Below, piece after piece: positions 17,937 to 27,372 of a stretch of 64,000 bases of DNA; the first letter of the stretch is position 1, and every line of letters starts with the position of its first letter. A program made the translations under genes and the position numbers. The notes beneath the pieces were generated by a model. It ran no database searches. It was not told the origin of the DNA and saw only the letters and a list, made by a program, of their open reading frames with translations. The DNA is from Allobosea sp. Root483D1 (GTDB lineage Bacteria > Pseudomonadota > Alphaproteobacteria > Rhizobiales > Beijerinckiaceae): positions 359,248 through 423,247 of the forward strand of contig NZ_LMJW01000001.1 of assembly GCF_001429505.1 (NCBI RefSeq). Direction: 5' to 3'.

Positions 17937-19322
17937 TTAGAAGGAGAGCTCCGGGAAGACCGGCTCGACCTTGCCGCCCCAGGCGCCCTGCTCGCGCACG
18001 GCCAGGCGCTCGGCGAGCGTGCGGCCGCTCTGGGCGATGGCGACGATCGGCTCGAGGTAGACCGTCTCGTCGCGCCCCTGCTCGTCGAGCCGGGCCCGGC
18101 GAGCCAGCCCGGCGCGCGACAACTCGATCACTTCGCGGGCCAGCTCGCGCAGCGGACGGTTCCCGATCCGGCTGTTGAGCCCGGCTTTCGGGACCGTATC
18201 ACGCAGCTCCTGTCGCTCCTGCGCGCTCCAGCCCTTGACCAGGTCCCAGGCGGCCGCGAGCACGGCGTCGTCGTAGAGCAGGCCCACCCAGAAAGCCGGC
18301 AGCGCGTTCAGCATCTCGACCGGGCCTGCATCGGCGCCGCGCATCTCGATGTAACGCTTCAGCCGTGCCTCCGGGAACAGGGTTCCAAGGTGATTGACCC
18401 AGTCCGACATGGTGGCGCGCTCGCCGGGCAATTGCTGGAGCTTGCCCGCCAGCAGATCGCGGAAGGAAGCGCCGGCGACGTCGTGATAGGTGTCGCCGCG
18501 CTTGACGAAATACAGGGGGACGTCGAGCGCCCAGTCGACATAGGCCTCGTAGGACATGCCCGCGTCGAAGGCGAAGGGCAGCATGCCGGAGCGGGCGTTG
18601 TCGGTGTCGCGCCAGATCTCGGAGCGCATCGACTGGAAGCCGTTGAGCCGCCCTTCACTGAAGGGCGAGGCGGCGAAGAGTGCCGACGCCAGCGGCTGCA
18701 GCGCGAGCGAGACCCGCAGCTTGCGCACCATGTCGGCCTCGCTGGCGAAGTCGAGATTGACCTGGACGGTGCAGGTCCGGAACATCATGTCGAGGCCGCG
18801 CGTGCCGACCTTCGGCATGTAGTTCTTCATGATCTCATAGCGCCGCTTCGGCATCATCGGCGTTTCCCCGCGCGTCCAGAGCGGCGAGTGCCCAAGCGAG
18901 AGGAAACCGATGCCATGCGGCTCGGCCACTGCCTTCAGGTCGGCGAGGTGCTGGTCGAGCTCGCGGGCGGTCTCATGCACATTTGCAAGCGGCGCGCCGG
19001 AGAGCTCGAACTGTCCGCCGGGCTCCAGCGAGATCGCGCCGCCGCCATCGGGACCGGCGAGACCGATGACATGGCCGGCATCCAGGATCGGCTCCCAGCC
19101 GAGACGCTCCTGCATGCCTTCGAGCAATTGCCGGATGCCGCCGCTGCGGCCGGCTGTGGCGACCTCATAGGGAACCGGGCTGAGATCGTCGCGATAGAAC
19201 GGGAACTTCTCGTGCTCGGTGCCGAGCCTGAATTCGGAAGCCGGCTTTTCGCCCTGCGCGATCCAGCCGACGAGTTCGGCCTTCGAGCTGATCGGAGTCG
19301 AATCGGATACGTCGCGGGCCAT
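17937..19322 (-). CDS. gshA: glutamate--cysteine ligase (alphaproteobacterial/plant type)
   Basis: This enzyme makes gamma-glutamylcysteine, the first step of glutathione synthesis. The 461-residue protein belongs to the GCS2 family form shared by alphaproteobacteria and plants: FRLGTEHEKFPF near residue 31, EPGGQFELSGAP near 100, MMFRTCTVQVNLDF near 178 and YIEMRGADAG near 320. The start at 19322 has GGAG at the right distance; in-frame codons further up give an Arg/Ser-rich leader. A second enzyme of the same superfamily lies 219 bases upstream on the same strand. Confidence 0.95.
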   Translation of the reverse strand: MARDVSDSTPISSKAELVGWIAQGEKPASEFRLGTEHEKFPFYRDDLSPVPYEVATAGRSGGIRQLLEGMQERLGWEPILDAGHVIGLAGPDGGGAISLEPGGQFELSGAPLANVHETARELDQHLADLKAVAEPHGIGFLSLGHSPLWTRGETPMMPKRRYEIMKNYMPKVGTRGLDMMFRTCTVQVNLDFASEADMVRKLRVSLALQPLASALFAASPFSEGRLNGFQSMRSEIWRDTDNARSGMLPFAFDAGMSYEAYVDWALDVPLYFVKRGDTYHDVAGASFRDLLAGKLQQLPGERATMSDWVNHLGTLFPEARLKRYIEMRGADAGPVEMLNALPAFWVGLLYDDAVLAAAWDLVKGWSAQERQELRDTVPKAGLNSRIGNRPLRELAREVIELSRAGLARRARLDEQGRDETVYLEPIVAIAQSGRTLAERLAVREQGAWGGKVEPVFPELSF

Positions 19323-19541
19323 GGGCGCTCCGGAATGCATGCACCGGCGCGCTGCCAGCCAATCTGGCCAGACGGGAAATGCGCCGGATCGAACGGTGCG
19401 ACACAACAAGCGGGAGCGAACGCCCCGCCGCGCCATGCGCTGAGGAGCGACAGCATTAGGCGAGCGGCGAGCATCCCACAACGACCGCAAACGCGTGCAA
19501 GCACACGCCGACCTTGCATCAATGCATGATCGCGGCAGTTC

Positions 19542-20726
19542 TCATGCGGCGCCGCGCAGCAGATTCTCACCCTTCGGCACGAGTCCGCCATCCTGATCTT
19601 CATCCGCGCGCGTCTGCGCGGCGATCCAGTCGGTGACGGCGACGAGTCCGGCGTTCTGGCCGCCAGTCCCGGCGCGCGCCTCCTCGAAGATCGCGAGCTG
19701 CATGTCGGCGCTGGTGCCGCCGGCGACGATAGTGCGGCCATGGGCGAGATCGAGGCCGCAGCCGAGCGCGGCCGCGTCCTCGTCGAGGACGTCGAGCACC
19801 TCGTCGAGCACCTGTCCGACCGGGATCATGGCGCGGCGCTTCTCGCAGACGAAGCCGCCATGCAGGCCGTAGCGTTGGGCCCGCCAGATGTTCTCACCGG
19901 CGAGGGCGCGCGAGGCCGCGGTCAAGTCGGCGTTGAGATCGGGATTGCGGGCGAGATGGCGCACCAGGCAGCGATAGAGTGCGACGATGGCGAGCGTGTC
20001 GTCGAGGCGCGTGCAACTGTCGGCGACGCGCAGTTCCAATGTCGGATGCTGGTGCGAGGGCCGGATCGCCCACCAGATGAAGCTGGAATCGCGCATGGCG
20101 CCCGATGCGACCATGGTGTCGACATAGGTGCGGTAGTCCGCAGCATCGGTGAAGAGCTCGGGCAGGCCAGTGCGCGGCAGTTCGGCATAGGCGCAGAGCC
20201 GGTAGCCCATCAGCCCGGTCCGCCGCCCCTGCCAGAAGGGCGAGGAGGTCGAGAGCGCGAGCAGCAGCGGCAGATAGGGCAACATCCTGACCATGATCGA
20301 GATGCGCTGTTCCTCGTCCGGCACCTCGACGTGGACGTGCAGGCCGCAGAGCTGGTTGCGGCTGCCGAGCATCTGCAGGTCGCGCATGATGCCATCATAG
20401 CGCTTGGCCTCGGTGGCGCGCTGGCGGGCCCAGACGGCGCTCGGATGCGTGCCGCAGGCAAGCAGGAGCATGTCGTGCTCGCGCGCAATGGTCGCGAGCC
20501 CCGAACGCAGCCGCTGCAGCGAATGGCGGGCCTGGGTCATGCTCTCGCAGACCGGCGTCGCCACCTCGATCTGGGATTGCAGCATCTCGCGCTGCAGTTC
20601 GTTCGGAAAGGCGGCCTGCGCCGCTTCGATGAAACGCGGTGCGATCTTGCGCACGGCGCCGCGGCTTTCGGCATCGGACAGGAAATACTCCTCCTCGACG
20701 CCGAAGCGGTAGGCGCTGCTCACCAT
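19542..20726 (-). CDS. YbdK-like carboxylate-amine ligase (GCS2 family)
   Basis: The 394-residue protein is a YbdK-type member of the glutamate-cysteine ligase superfamily. Visible motifs are FGVEEEYFL (residues 8-16), QSQIEVATPVC, CGLHVHVEV and TLELRVADSC, which supply the metal- and substrate-binding residues. YbdK proteins show only weak glutamate-cysteine ligase activity in vitro and their true substrate is unclear. GGAGAG precedes the ATG. It lies upstream of gshA in the same direction, but the 219-base gap means separate transcription is possible. Confidence 0.9.
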   Translation of the reverse strand: MVSSAYRFGVEEEYFLSDAESRGAVRKIAPRFIEAAQAAFPNELQREMLQSQIEVATPVCESMTQARHSLQRLRSGLATIAREHDMLLLACGTHPSAVWARQRATEAKRYDGIMRDLQMLGSRNQLCGLHVHVEVPDEEQRISIMVRMLPYLPLLLALSTSSPFWQGRRTGLMGYRLCAYAELPRTGLPELFTDAADYRTYVDTMVASGAMRDSSFIWWAIRPSHQHPTLELRVADSCTRLDDTLAIVALYRCLVRHLARNPDLNADLTAASRALAGENIWRAQRYGLHGGFVCEKRRAMIPVGQVLDEVLDVLDEDAAALGCGLDLAHGRTIVAGGTSADMQLAIFEEARAGTGGQNAGLVAVTDWIAAQTRADEDQDGGLVPKGENLLRGAA

Positions 20727-20893
20727 GATGTCTCTCCCCCGTGGCGGGCCGCTCCGAAGCGAAGCGGCGGCGCCAGACTGCCAGTCAATGAGTCGGAACT
20801 GCGACCGGTGGCGCAGTTTCCACGCCTAAACGCGGAAGCCGCCATGGCGTTCCAACCGGCAGGGAAGAGGCCGGTCTGGCGCAAGCCCCGGAG

Positions 20894-21634
20894 CTAATTG
20901 GCGGACCAGTCGCCGAGCGTCGCCTGGACGAGGGCGAGCGCCGCGACCGCCGCGGTGTCGGCCCGCAGGATGCGCGGACCGAGCGACAGGCGCAGCACCC
21001 GCTCGCGCTGGAGAATCAGGGCGCGCTCCGATTCGTCGAAGCCGCCTTCCGGGCCGATCAGCACGGCGAGCGGTCCACGCGCCGCCCCTTGCAGAGCGGT
21101 GATCGGACTTCCGGCGTCCTGCGCCTCATCGCAGAAGAAAAGCAGCCGCTCCGGCTCGAGCCCGGCAAGCACCGCAGCGAGCGGCCGTTCGGCCCTGATC
21201 TCCGGCAGAGCGAGGATGCCGCATTGCTCGGCCGCTTCGACGGCATTGGCGGCGAGCCGGTCGAGATTGAGCCGCGAAACCTGGGTGAAGCGGGTCAGCA
21301 CCGGCTGGAGCACGCCCGCCCCCATCTCGACCGCCTTCTGGGCCATGTAATCCAGCCGGGCATGCTTCAGCGGTGCGAAGAGATAGATGAGGTCCGGCGC
21401 CGGCGGTTGCGGGCGGGTCTGCTCCAGCGCCTCCAGGCTCGCCTGCTTGCGCCCCTCCGCCCGGATCGCGCAGAGCCATTCGCCGTCGCGGCCATTGAAG
21501 ACGAGGATCGTGTCGCCGCTGCGCAGCCGGAGCACGTTGAGCAGATAGTTGGCCTGGTCCCGCGCGAGGTCCAGCACGACGCCGGCCGCCAGCGGCGCCT
21601 CGTTGTACAGCCGGTGTTTGGTGAAATCCCGCAT
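20894..21634 (-). CDS. rsmE: 16S rRNA m3U1498 methyltransferase
   Basis: RsmE methylates N3 of U1498 in the 30S subunit decoding centre using S-adenosylmethionine. The 246-residue protein has an N-terminal PUA-like domain (MRDFTKHRLYNE onward) and a SPOUT trefoil-knot domain with IGPEGGFDESE and LSLGPRILRADTAAVAAL at the C-terminus, the family signatures. The start at 21634 gives the normal length and N-terminus; an upstream codon at 21679 adds an unlikely leader. Confidence 0.95.
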   Translation of the reverse strand: MRDFTKHRLYNEAPLAAGVVLDLARDQANYLLNVLRLRSGDTILVFNGRDGEWLCAIRAEGRKQASLEALEQTRPQPPAPDLIYLFAPLKHARLDYMAQKAVEMGAGVLQPVLTRFTQVSRLNLDRLAANAVEAAEQCGILALPEIRAERPLAAVLAGLEPERLLFFCDEAQDAGSPITALQGAARGPLAVLIGPEGGFDESERALILQRERVLRLSLGPRILRADTAAVAALALVQATLGDWSAN

Positions 21635-21808
21635 GCGAACCCAATCCGATATCCACAAGAATGGCGCGAAAGTCGCCACAATCCCACGCTATCGGCAAGT
21701 CGGTCCTGGCAAAATACAAGCCGGCGCTTGTTGGCGCACGGCTCTGGCTGTTATGGAAAGGCCCGCGACGCTGGGGCGGGCGTGGTTAACGGGACAAGAG
21801 CGGAGCGG

Positions 21809-22282
21809 ATGATGCGGCGATACGCGACCCTGAAGCTGGCTGCAGCGCTGGCTGGCCTTGGCTGGGCCGCGCCGGCATTGGCGCAAGTGCCCTCGGGCTG
21901 CGAGAACCTGCAGAAGCTGATGCAGGAACGTCAGTCGATCGTGGGGCAGCTCAATGCCAACGCGAAAGCCAAGCGCAAGATGACGCCGCAGGCGGCCTGC
22001 GGCGTCCTGGGCCGGCTGGTCGGCAACGGCAATTCGCTGATCAAGTTCGCCACCGCCAATCAGGATTGGTGCCAGATTCCGGCGACTTTCGTCGACGGCA
22101 TGAAGGCCGACAACGAAAAGGCCGGCACCATCCGCGGCCAGGCCTGCAATGCGGTGAAGCAGCAGGCGCAGATGCAGCGCCGCGCCCAGCAGCAGGCACA
22201 GCAGCAGCAGGGCGCCAACCCGTTCGGCGGCTCCGATTCCGTCACCGGCGGCCCGATGCGCGTGCCGCAGGGCGCACTCTGA
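21809..22282 (+). CDS. exported protein of unknown function
   Basis: The 157-residue product has a signal peptide (MMRRYATLKLAAALAGLG, cleavage after ALA at about residue 25). The mature part has three cysteines (SGCENL, AACGVL, DWCQIP), a fourth in QACNAV, and a Gln-rich C-terminus. Four cysteines suggest two disulfides in the periplasm. I do not recognise the family. GGAG lies just before two consecutive ATGs (21809 and 21812). It ends 14 bases before ubiA and may be co-transcribed. Confidence 0.8.
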   Translation: MMRRYATLKLAAALAGLGWAAPALAQVPSGCENLQKLMQERQSIVGQLNANAKAKRKMTPQAACGVLGRLVGNGNSLIKFATANQDWCQIPATFVDGMKADNEKAGTIRGQACNAVKQQAQMQRRAQQQAQQQQGANPFGGSDSVTGGPMRVPQGAL

Positions 22283-22296
22283 AAGACGGCGTCGAG

Positions 22297-23247
22297 ATGG
22301 CGTCGTCCCCCAACGCCACCGACACGCCCCTTCCCGACGCGCTCAAGGGCCACTGGGTCGATACGCGTGCGCCCAAGCGCCTGCGGCCCTATCTCAAGCT
22401 CGCCCGGATCGAGCGCCCGATCGGCTGGCAGCTGCTGCTGCTGCCGTGCTGGTGGGCGGCCGGCCTGGCAGCGATCGCGTCCGGCCAGGCCTTTCCCGAT
22501 CTCTGGCAGTGCCTGCTCTTCCTGATCGGTGCGATCGTGATGCGTGGCGCAGGCTCGACCTTCAACGACATCGTCGACCGCAAGCTCGACGCCCAGGTGG
22601 CGCGCACGCGCGGTCGCCCCCTGCCCTCCGGCCAGGTCAGCCCGAAGGAAGCCGCCGCCTTCATGGTCGGGCTCTCCCTGGTCGGCCTCGTCGTCCTGCT
22701 GCAGTTCAACCGCTTCACGGTGATCGCCGGCATCGCCTCGCTGGCGATCGTCGCGATCTATCCGTTCATGAAGCGGATCACCAACATGCCGCAGTTCGTG
22801 CTCGGCCTCGCCTTCTCATGGGGCGGGCTCGTCGGCTGGAGCGCGGTGTTCGGACGCTTCGATGCGCCGGCCTATCTGATCTACGCCGCCGCGGTGTTCT
22901 GGACGATCGGCTACGACACGATCTACGCGATGCAGGACATCGAGGACGACGTGATCGCCGGGATCAAGTCGAGCGCACGCTATTTCGGCGCCTTCACCCA
23001 GCAGGCGGTGGGGTTGTGCTACGGCGCGACGATCGCCCTCGCCGCCGCCGCCGCCTGGCTCGCGAGCGCCGGCTTCGTCGCCTTCATCGGGCTCGGGCTG
23101 TTCGCGCTGCACCTGGGCTGGCAGGTCCACAGCATCGCCGGAGCCGACGGGCCCACGGCGTTGAAGCTGTTCCGGTCCAACTGGCATGCCGGACTGCTGC
23201 TCGCAGCTGGCTTCGCGCTCGATGCGCTGGTGAAGTTCGCGTTCTAG
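22297..23247 (+). CDS. ubiA: 4-hydroxybenzoate polyprenyltransferase
   Basis: UbiA attaches the polyprenyl tail to 4-hydroxybenzoate in ubiquinone synthesis at the inner membrane. The 316-residue protein shows both Asp-rich motifs, NDIVDRKLD (about residues 89-97) and YDTIYAMQDIEDD (about 206-218), with eight or nine transmembrane helices and TRGRPLPSG after the first motif. The start at 22297 follows the upstream gene closely. The stop codon overlaps that of the convergent gene by four bases. Confidence 0.96.
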   Translation: MASSPNATDTPLPDALKGHWVDTRAPKRLRPYLKLARIERPIGWQLLLLPCWWAAGLAAIASGQAFPDLWQCLLFLIGAIVMRGAGSTFNDIVDRKLDAQVARTRGRPLPSGQVSPKEAAAFMVGLSLVGLVVLLQFNRFTVIAGIASLAIVAIYPFMKRITNMPQFVLGLAFSWGGLVGWSAVFGRFDAPAYLIYAAAVFWTIGYDTIYAMQDIEDDVIAGIKSSARYFGAFTQQAVGLCYGATIALAAAAAWLASAGFVAFIGLGLFALHLGWQVHSIAGADGPTALKLFRSNWHAGLLLAAGFALDALVKFAF

Positions 23248-23771
23248 GACAGGATCTCGCCTTTGATCACCACCGGCCGCTCCGGCAGGCGGCCGGTCTT
23301 GCGCCGGGTCAGGAAGCGCGGCCGGCGGCCGGCGAGCAGAGCATGCCGGCGGCGGATGCGGGTCGTGCCGAGCGCGACCCGGCCGACCTGCGGATAGGGT
23401 TCGGTGATCGCGCCGTCGCTGGTCTCGAGCAGGAGCGGCAGGCCGCTGGTCCGGCCGGCGTCGCGCCAGACGGCGATGGCATCGTCCTGGTCGAGCACGG
23501 CGACGATGACGGAACGGCCGTCACCGGCGGTCAGGGCAAGCTGGAAACGGTCATCATCGGCGATCGCACCGCCCGCGAGGCGCAGGGCGATGCCGCGCCA
23601 GCCGGCGCCGCCGCGCAGGATGCGCACCGGCCCGACACGTTCGATGCGGGGGCTGTCGGACTGCTGCGGCGCATGCGCCGGCTGCGAGGGCTGTCCGCTC
23701 TGGTTATGTGCGCTGCCGGGGAAAACGGGCACGTAGCCAGCCTCCCCGGCAGCCGGCGTGACGCTGGCCAT
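23244..23771 (-). CDS. DUF6101-like protein of unknown function
   Basis: The 175-residue protein has a disordered N-terminal third rich in Pro and Gln, then repeated short beta segments (GVAWRGI-like AGWRGIALRLAGG, RFQLALTAGDG, GLPLLLETSDG) and a very basic C-terminus (TTRIRRRHALLAGRRPRFLTRRKTGRLPERP). It resembles Hyphomicrobiales proteins named DUF6101, from memory and unverified. The start at 23771 excludes a long His/Lys leader. It is convergent with ubiA and the stop codons overlap. Confidence 0.65.
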   Translation of the reverse strand: MASVTPAAGEAGYVPVFPGSAHNQSGQPSQPAHAPQQSDSPRIERVGPVRILRGGAGWRGIALRLAGGAIADDDRFQLALTAGDGRSVIVAVLDQDDAIAVWRDAGRTSGLPLLLETSDGAITEPYPQVGRVALGTTRIRRRHALLAGRRPRFLTRRKTGRLPERPVVIKGEILS

Positions 23772-24020
23772 CGGTTTTAACGCCTCTCTTTTAATCCCTG
23801 CTGCCCGGAACCCTCTGTCGATGCGGGGTTCTCGTGCTTTGCAGGGAGGAGATTGGCGGGAAGGATTGTCCGAGCGCTTAAGCTTGAGGGTTAAACAAAG
23901 GTGATGAGGCGGTTTTCCGCCTCTCTCCGGTTGGTTTCCCGGCTGATGCTTGACGGAATCTTTCTGGTGATGGTGGCTTTTTCCTTGTTCCACCATCCCG
24001 CAAAGCCGTAACGAAGTCCG

Positions 24021-24848
24021 ATGACATCAACACCATTGCCAATCGCCCGCGATCTGCTGCCCGCCGTCGAAGCCGCTTGCCGCGAGGCCGGCCAGCTCGC
24101 GCTCGACCTGTTCCGCCCCGGCGCGCAGACCGCGGCGAAGACCTGGTCCAAGGCCGGCGGCGCGCCGGTGACGGAAGCCGATATCGGCGTCGACACGTTC
24201 CTGAATGTGCGCCTGTCGGCATTGCTGCCGGACGCGGCCTGGCTCTCGGAGGAGACGGCCGACGATACGATCCGCCTGTCGCGACGCTTCGTCTGGGTGG
24301 TCGATCCGATCGACGGCACCCGTGCCTTCATGGCCGGCTCGCCCGATTGGGCGGTCTGTGTCGCCCTGCTCGACGCGGGCAAGCCCATCCTCGGCGTGGT
24401 GCATGCGCCTGCGGGAGCCACGACCTATACGGCGACCAGCGGCGGCGGGGCGATGAGCAACGGCAGGCCGATCCGAACGACAGACCTCACCTCGCTCACC
24501 GGCGCGCGCATCGCCGGCCCCAAGCCGATGCTCGACGCGCTGGCGCGCCAGGAGAGCTTCACGGCCGCCGACAAGATTCCGTCGCTGGCGCTGCGGCTGA
24601 CCCGCATCGCCGACGGCACGATCGATGCCGGGCTGGTCTCGCCCGATGCCCGCGACTGGGATCTCGCCGCCGCCGACCTCGTGCTCAGCGAAGCGGGCGG
24701 GCAAGTGACGACGGCCGATAGCGAGCCGCTGCGCTACAACCGCGAGATGCCGGTTCACGGCATGCTGATGGCATCCGGAAACAGCCTCGCCGCCCCGCTC
24801 GCCCTCGCGCTGAGCCGCCTGCGCGAAAGCCAACCGCAGCGCAGCTAG
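24021..24848 (+). CDS. cysQ: 3'(2'),5'-bisphosphate nucleotidase (inositol monophosphatase family)
   Basis: The 275-residue protein carries the metal-dependent phosphatase motifs of the family: SEET (76-79), DPIDGT (95-100) and DWDLAAAD (212-219). CysQ removes phosphate from 3'-phosphoadenosine 5'-phosphate, recycling a product of sulfate assimilation and sulfotransferases. Other family members act on inositol phosphates, so substrate is inferred. In Hyphomicrobiales a gene of this kind often precedes the Kdo/lipid A genes, as here. A gap of 206 bases separates it from the DUF4170 gene. Confidence 0.88.
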   Translation: MTSTPLPIARDLLPAVEAACREAGQLALDLFRPGAQTAAKTWSKAGGAPVTEADIGVDTFLNVRLSALLPDAAWLSEETADDTIRLSRRFVWVVDPIDGTRAFMAGSPDWAVCVALLDAGKPILGVVHAPAGATTYTATSGGGAMSNGRPIRTTDLTSLTGARIAGPKPMLDALARQESFTAADKIPSLALRLTRIADGTIDAGLVSPDARDWDLAAADLVLSEAGGQVTTADSEPLRYNREMPVHGMLMASGNSLAAPLALALSRLRESQPQRS

Positions 24849-25054
24849 AGCGCGGCGCAACGCCGCTGCCGCCGCGTCAGGACGAAAACTGCCGGAAATA
24901 ACCGCAATTTGTTGGCAATCGGCCCTCGCGCGCGAGCAGCGGATGCCTTATCTGATCGCACGGCAAAAGCGCAGATGGGGCAAGTCGGAGCGAATCCGGC
25001 AGCGCTTCGGCCTGCTTGCGACAGAGATTTCAAGACACCGGTCGGAGACGGACG

Positions 25055-25297
25055 ATGAGCACGAGCCACGACACCAAGCAGCTGCTGCACCTCGTGATCG
25101 GCGGCGAGCTGAGCTCGCTCGACGGAGTCGAGTTCAAGGATCTCTCCAAGCTCGACATCGTCGGCGTCTATCCCAACTACGCCGCCGCTCACACCGCCTG
25201 GAAGGCGAAGGCGCAGCAGACCGTCGACCAGGCCCAGACCCGCTATTTCGTCGTCCATCTGCACCGCCTGCTCGATCCCTCGACGGCGCAGAACTGA
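25055..25297 (+). CDS. DUF4170 family small protein
   Basis: The 80-residue protein matches the small DUF4170 family found beside lipid A genes in Hyphomicrobiales: QLLHLVIGGEL, DLSKLDIVGVYPNY, AAHTAWKAKAQQTVD and YFVVHLHRLLDP. Function is unknown. The start at 25055 has GGAG upstream and removes a spurious leader. It lies 27 bases before the acyltransferase-like gene and is probably in one transcript with it, waaA and lpxK. Confidence 0.88.
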   Translation: MSTSHDTKQLLHLVIGGELSSLDGVEFKDLSKLDIVGVYPNYAAAHTAWKAKAQQTVDQAQTRYFVVHLHRLLDPSTAQN

Positions 25298-25324
25298 TTC
25301 CAGGGTCACGGCCAGTCCGGTTCG

Positions 25325-26074
25325 ATGGGATTTTCGCTGCTCAAGACGAAATTCGCGCAGGAGGTGCTCGGGCGCAGCCTCGCCTTCTATCTGCGCCTGG
25401 TCAGGCGTACGAACCGCTTCGTCGTCGAGCCGGCCGATGTCTATGAGCATGTGCGCGGCGAGCTGCCGCTGATCATCGCGATGTGGCACGGTCAGCACAT
25501 CATGATCCCGTTCGCCCGACCGGAATGGATGCCGTCCTGCTCGCTGGTCTCGCGCCATGGCGATGGCGGCTTCAACGCCGTGGCCCTGCGCGAGCTCGGC
25601 ATCGGCGCGATCCGCGGCTCGGGCGCCTCCGGCAAGAAGGTCCGCGAGAAGGGCGGCGCACCGGCCTTCCTCGCCATGGTCCGCCGGCTCGCCGCCGGCG
25701 ACACCATGGTGCTGACCGCCGATATCCCCAAGCGCGCCCGTGTCTGCGGCCCCGGCATCGTCCAGCTGGCACGGGCCTCGGGCCGGCCGATCCATCCGAT
25801 CGCGGTGGTGACCAGCCGGCGGATCGACTTCAACAGCTGGGACCGCGCCTCGATCGGCCTGCCCTTCGGGCGCGGCGCCATCGTCGTCGGCGATCCCGTG
25901 CGGGTCGCGCGCGACGCCGACGAAGCGACCTGCGAGGCGGCGCGGCTCGCCGTCCAGGCCGGGCTCGATGCCGTGCATGAGCGCGCCTATGCGCTGATCG
26001 GCGCGCGCGATCCCGGGGCAGGATTGCGCGAAGCCCAGGCCGCCAAGATCGCAGCGAAGGCCAGCGCCGCATGA
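25325..26074 (+). CDS. DUF374 lysophospholipid acyltransferase-like protein
   Basis: The 249-residue protein is of the DUF374 group related to lysophospholipid acyltransferases. It has an N-terminal hydrophobic amphipathic segment, IIAMWHGQHIMIPF (about 49-62, His in place of the usual HxxxxD block), SLVSRHGDGG, IRGSGASGKK and VLTADIPKRARVCGPGIVQLAR (the 'dGP' loop). Its place directly before waaA, with a four-base overlap, suggests a role in lipid A or Kdo-lipid modification. A specific acyl transfer has not been shown for this group to my knowledge. Confidence 0.85.
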   Translation: MGFSLLKTKFAQEVLGRSLAFYLRLVRRTNRFVVEPADVYEHVRGELPLIIAMWHGQHIMIPFARPEWMPSCSLVSRHGDGGFNAVALRELGIGAIRGSGASGKKVREKGGAPAFLAMVRRLAAGDTMVLTADIPKRARVCGPGIVQLARASGRPIHPIAVVTSRRIDFNSWDRASIGLPFGRGAIVVGDPVRVARDADEATCEAARLAVQAGLDAVHERAYALIGARDPGAGLREAQAAKIAAKASAA

Positions 26075-27372
26075 TCGGCCGCAGCTTCGTCATACGCGCC
26101 TATCGGACGCTCACCGCCCTGCTCGAGCCGGTTGCGGCCGGGCTGCTGCTCTGGCGGCGCCGGCGCGGCAAGGAAGACCCGGCGCGGCTCTCCGAGCGGC
26201 GCGGCTATCCCAGCGTCGAGCGGCCGCAAAAGACCCTGGTCTGGCTGCACGGCGCCAGCGTCGGCGAGACGGTGACGCTCTTGCCGCTGATCGAGCGCCT
26301 GCAGCGGCGCGGGCTCGCCGTGCTGGTGACCTCGGGCACGGTGACCTCGGCGCGGTTGCTGGCGCAGCGTCTGCCGGCCGGGGCGATCCATCAATTCCTG
26401 CCGCTCGACGTGCCACGCTATATGCGCCGCTTCCTCGACCATTGGCGCCCCGATCTCGGCCTGATCTGCGAATCCGAGATCTGGCCGAACCTGATGATCG
26501 AAGCCGGCAAGCGCGACATCCCGCTCGTGCTGGTCAATGCGCGCATGTCGGAGCGCTCCTTCCGGCGGTGGTACAAATTCCCCAAGACCTCGCGCTATCT
26601 GCTCTCCGGCTTCGACCGCTGCCTGGCGCAATCGCAGGAAGATGGGCAGCGCCTCGCCCAGCTCGGCGCCCCGCGCGTCAGCATCGCCGGCAACCTGAAG
26701 TTCGACGTTCCCGCGCCGCCGGCCGATCCCAACACGCTCGCCTTGCTTGACGGCCTCGCCGCCGGCCGGCCGGTCTGGGTCGCCGCCTCGACCCATCCCG
26801 GCGAGGAGGAGGACGTGCTCGCCGCCCATCTCGGCGTCAGGCAGCACCTGCCCAAGCTCCTCACCATCGTCGTGCCGCGCCATCCCGACCGCGGCGGCGA
26901 GGTCGAGGCACTGGCCCAGGCCAATGGCGTCGCCAGCGCCCGCCGCTCGCTGGGGAACCTGCCGGAGCGCGACATCGACTTCTACATCGCCGACACGCTT
27001 GGCGATCTCGGCCTGTTCTACCGGCTGGCGCCGGTCGCGTTCATCGGCGGCTCGCTCGCGCCGATCGGCGGCCACAACCCGATCGAGCCGGCCAAGCTCG
27101 GCTGCGCCCTGCTGCACGGCCCGCTGGTCCACAAATCCGCCGACCTCTTCGCCGCCTTCGACGCTGGCGGCGGCGCGATTCAAGTCGCCGACCGGCAGGA
27201 GCTCGCCCAAGGCGTGCATCGCTGGCTCAGCGACCCCGCCGCTGCGCGCCAGGCCGCCCGGGCCGCAGCCCGCACCAGCACGGAGCTCAGCGGCGCGCTC
27301 GAGCGCACGGTCCAGGCGATCGAGCCGCTCCTGCTGCGCGCGGCCATCGGCCAGCGCGAGGCGACGGGCTGA
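26071..27372 (+). CDS. waaA: 3-deoxy-D-manno-octulosonic acid (Kdo) transferase
   Basis: WaaA adds Kdo to the lipid A precursor at the inner membrane. The 433-residue GT-B enzyme has an N-terminal membrane anchor (about 5-28), WLHGASVGE (about 58-66, with the catalytic Glu), CESEIWPNLM (about 131-140), VAASTHPGEEE in the second domain and FIGGSLAPIGGHNPIEPA for CMP-Kdo binding. It overlaps the acyltransferase-like gene by four bases and lpxK by one (TGATG), so translation of the three is coupled. Confidence 0.96.
   Translation: MIGRSFVIRAYRTLTALLEPVAAGLLLWRRRRGKEDPARLSERRGYPSVERPQKTLVWLHGASVGETVTLLPLIERLQRRGLAVLVTSGTVTSARLLAQRLPAGAIHQFLPLDVPRYMRRFLDHWRPDLGLICESEIWPNLMIEAGKRDIPLVLVNARMSERSFRRWYKFPKTSRYLLSGFDRCLAQSQEDGQRLAQLGAPRVSIAGNLKFDVPAPPADPNTLALLDGLAAGRPVWVAASTHPGEEEDVLAAHLGVRQHLPKLLTIVVPRHPDRGGEVEALAQANGVASARRSLGNLPERDIDFYIADTLGDLGLFYRLAPVAFIGGSLAPIGGHNPIEPAKLGCALLHGPLVHKSADLFAAFDAGGGAIQVADRQELAQGVHRWLSDPAAARQAARAAARTSTELSGALERTVQAIEPLLLRAAIGQREATG

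Noticed and set aside
19740..20897. 385-codon open frame on the plus strand opposite the YbdK-like gene
   Set aside because: The minus-strand gene has all YbdK motifs; the plus-strand frame is a composition shadow.
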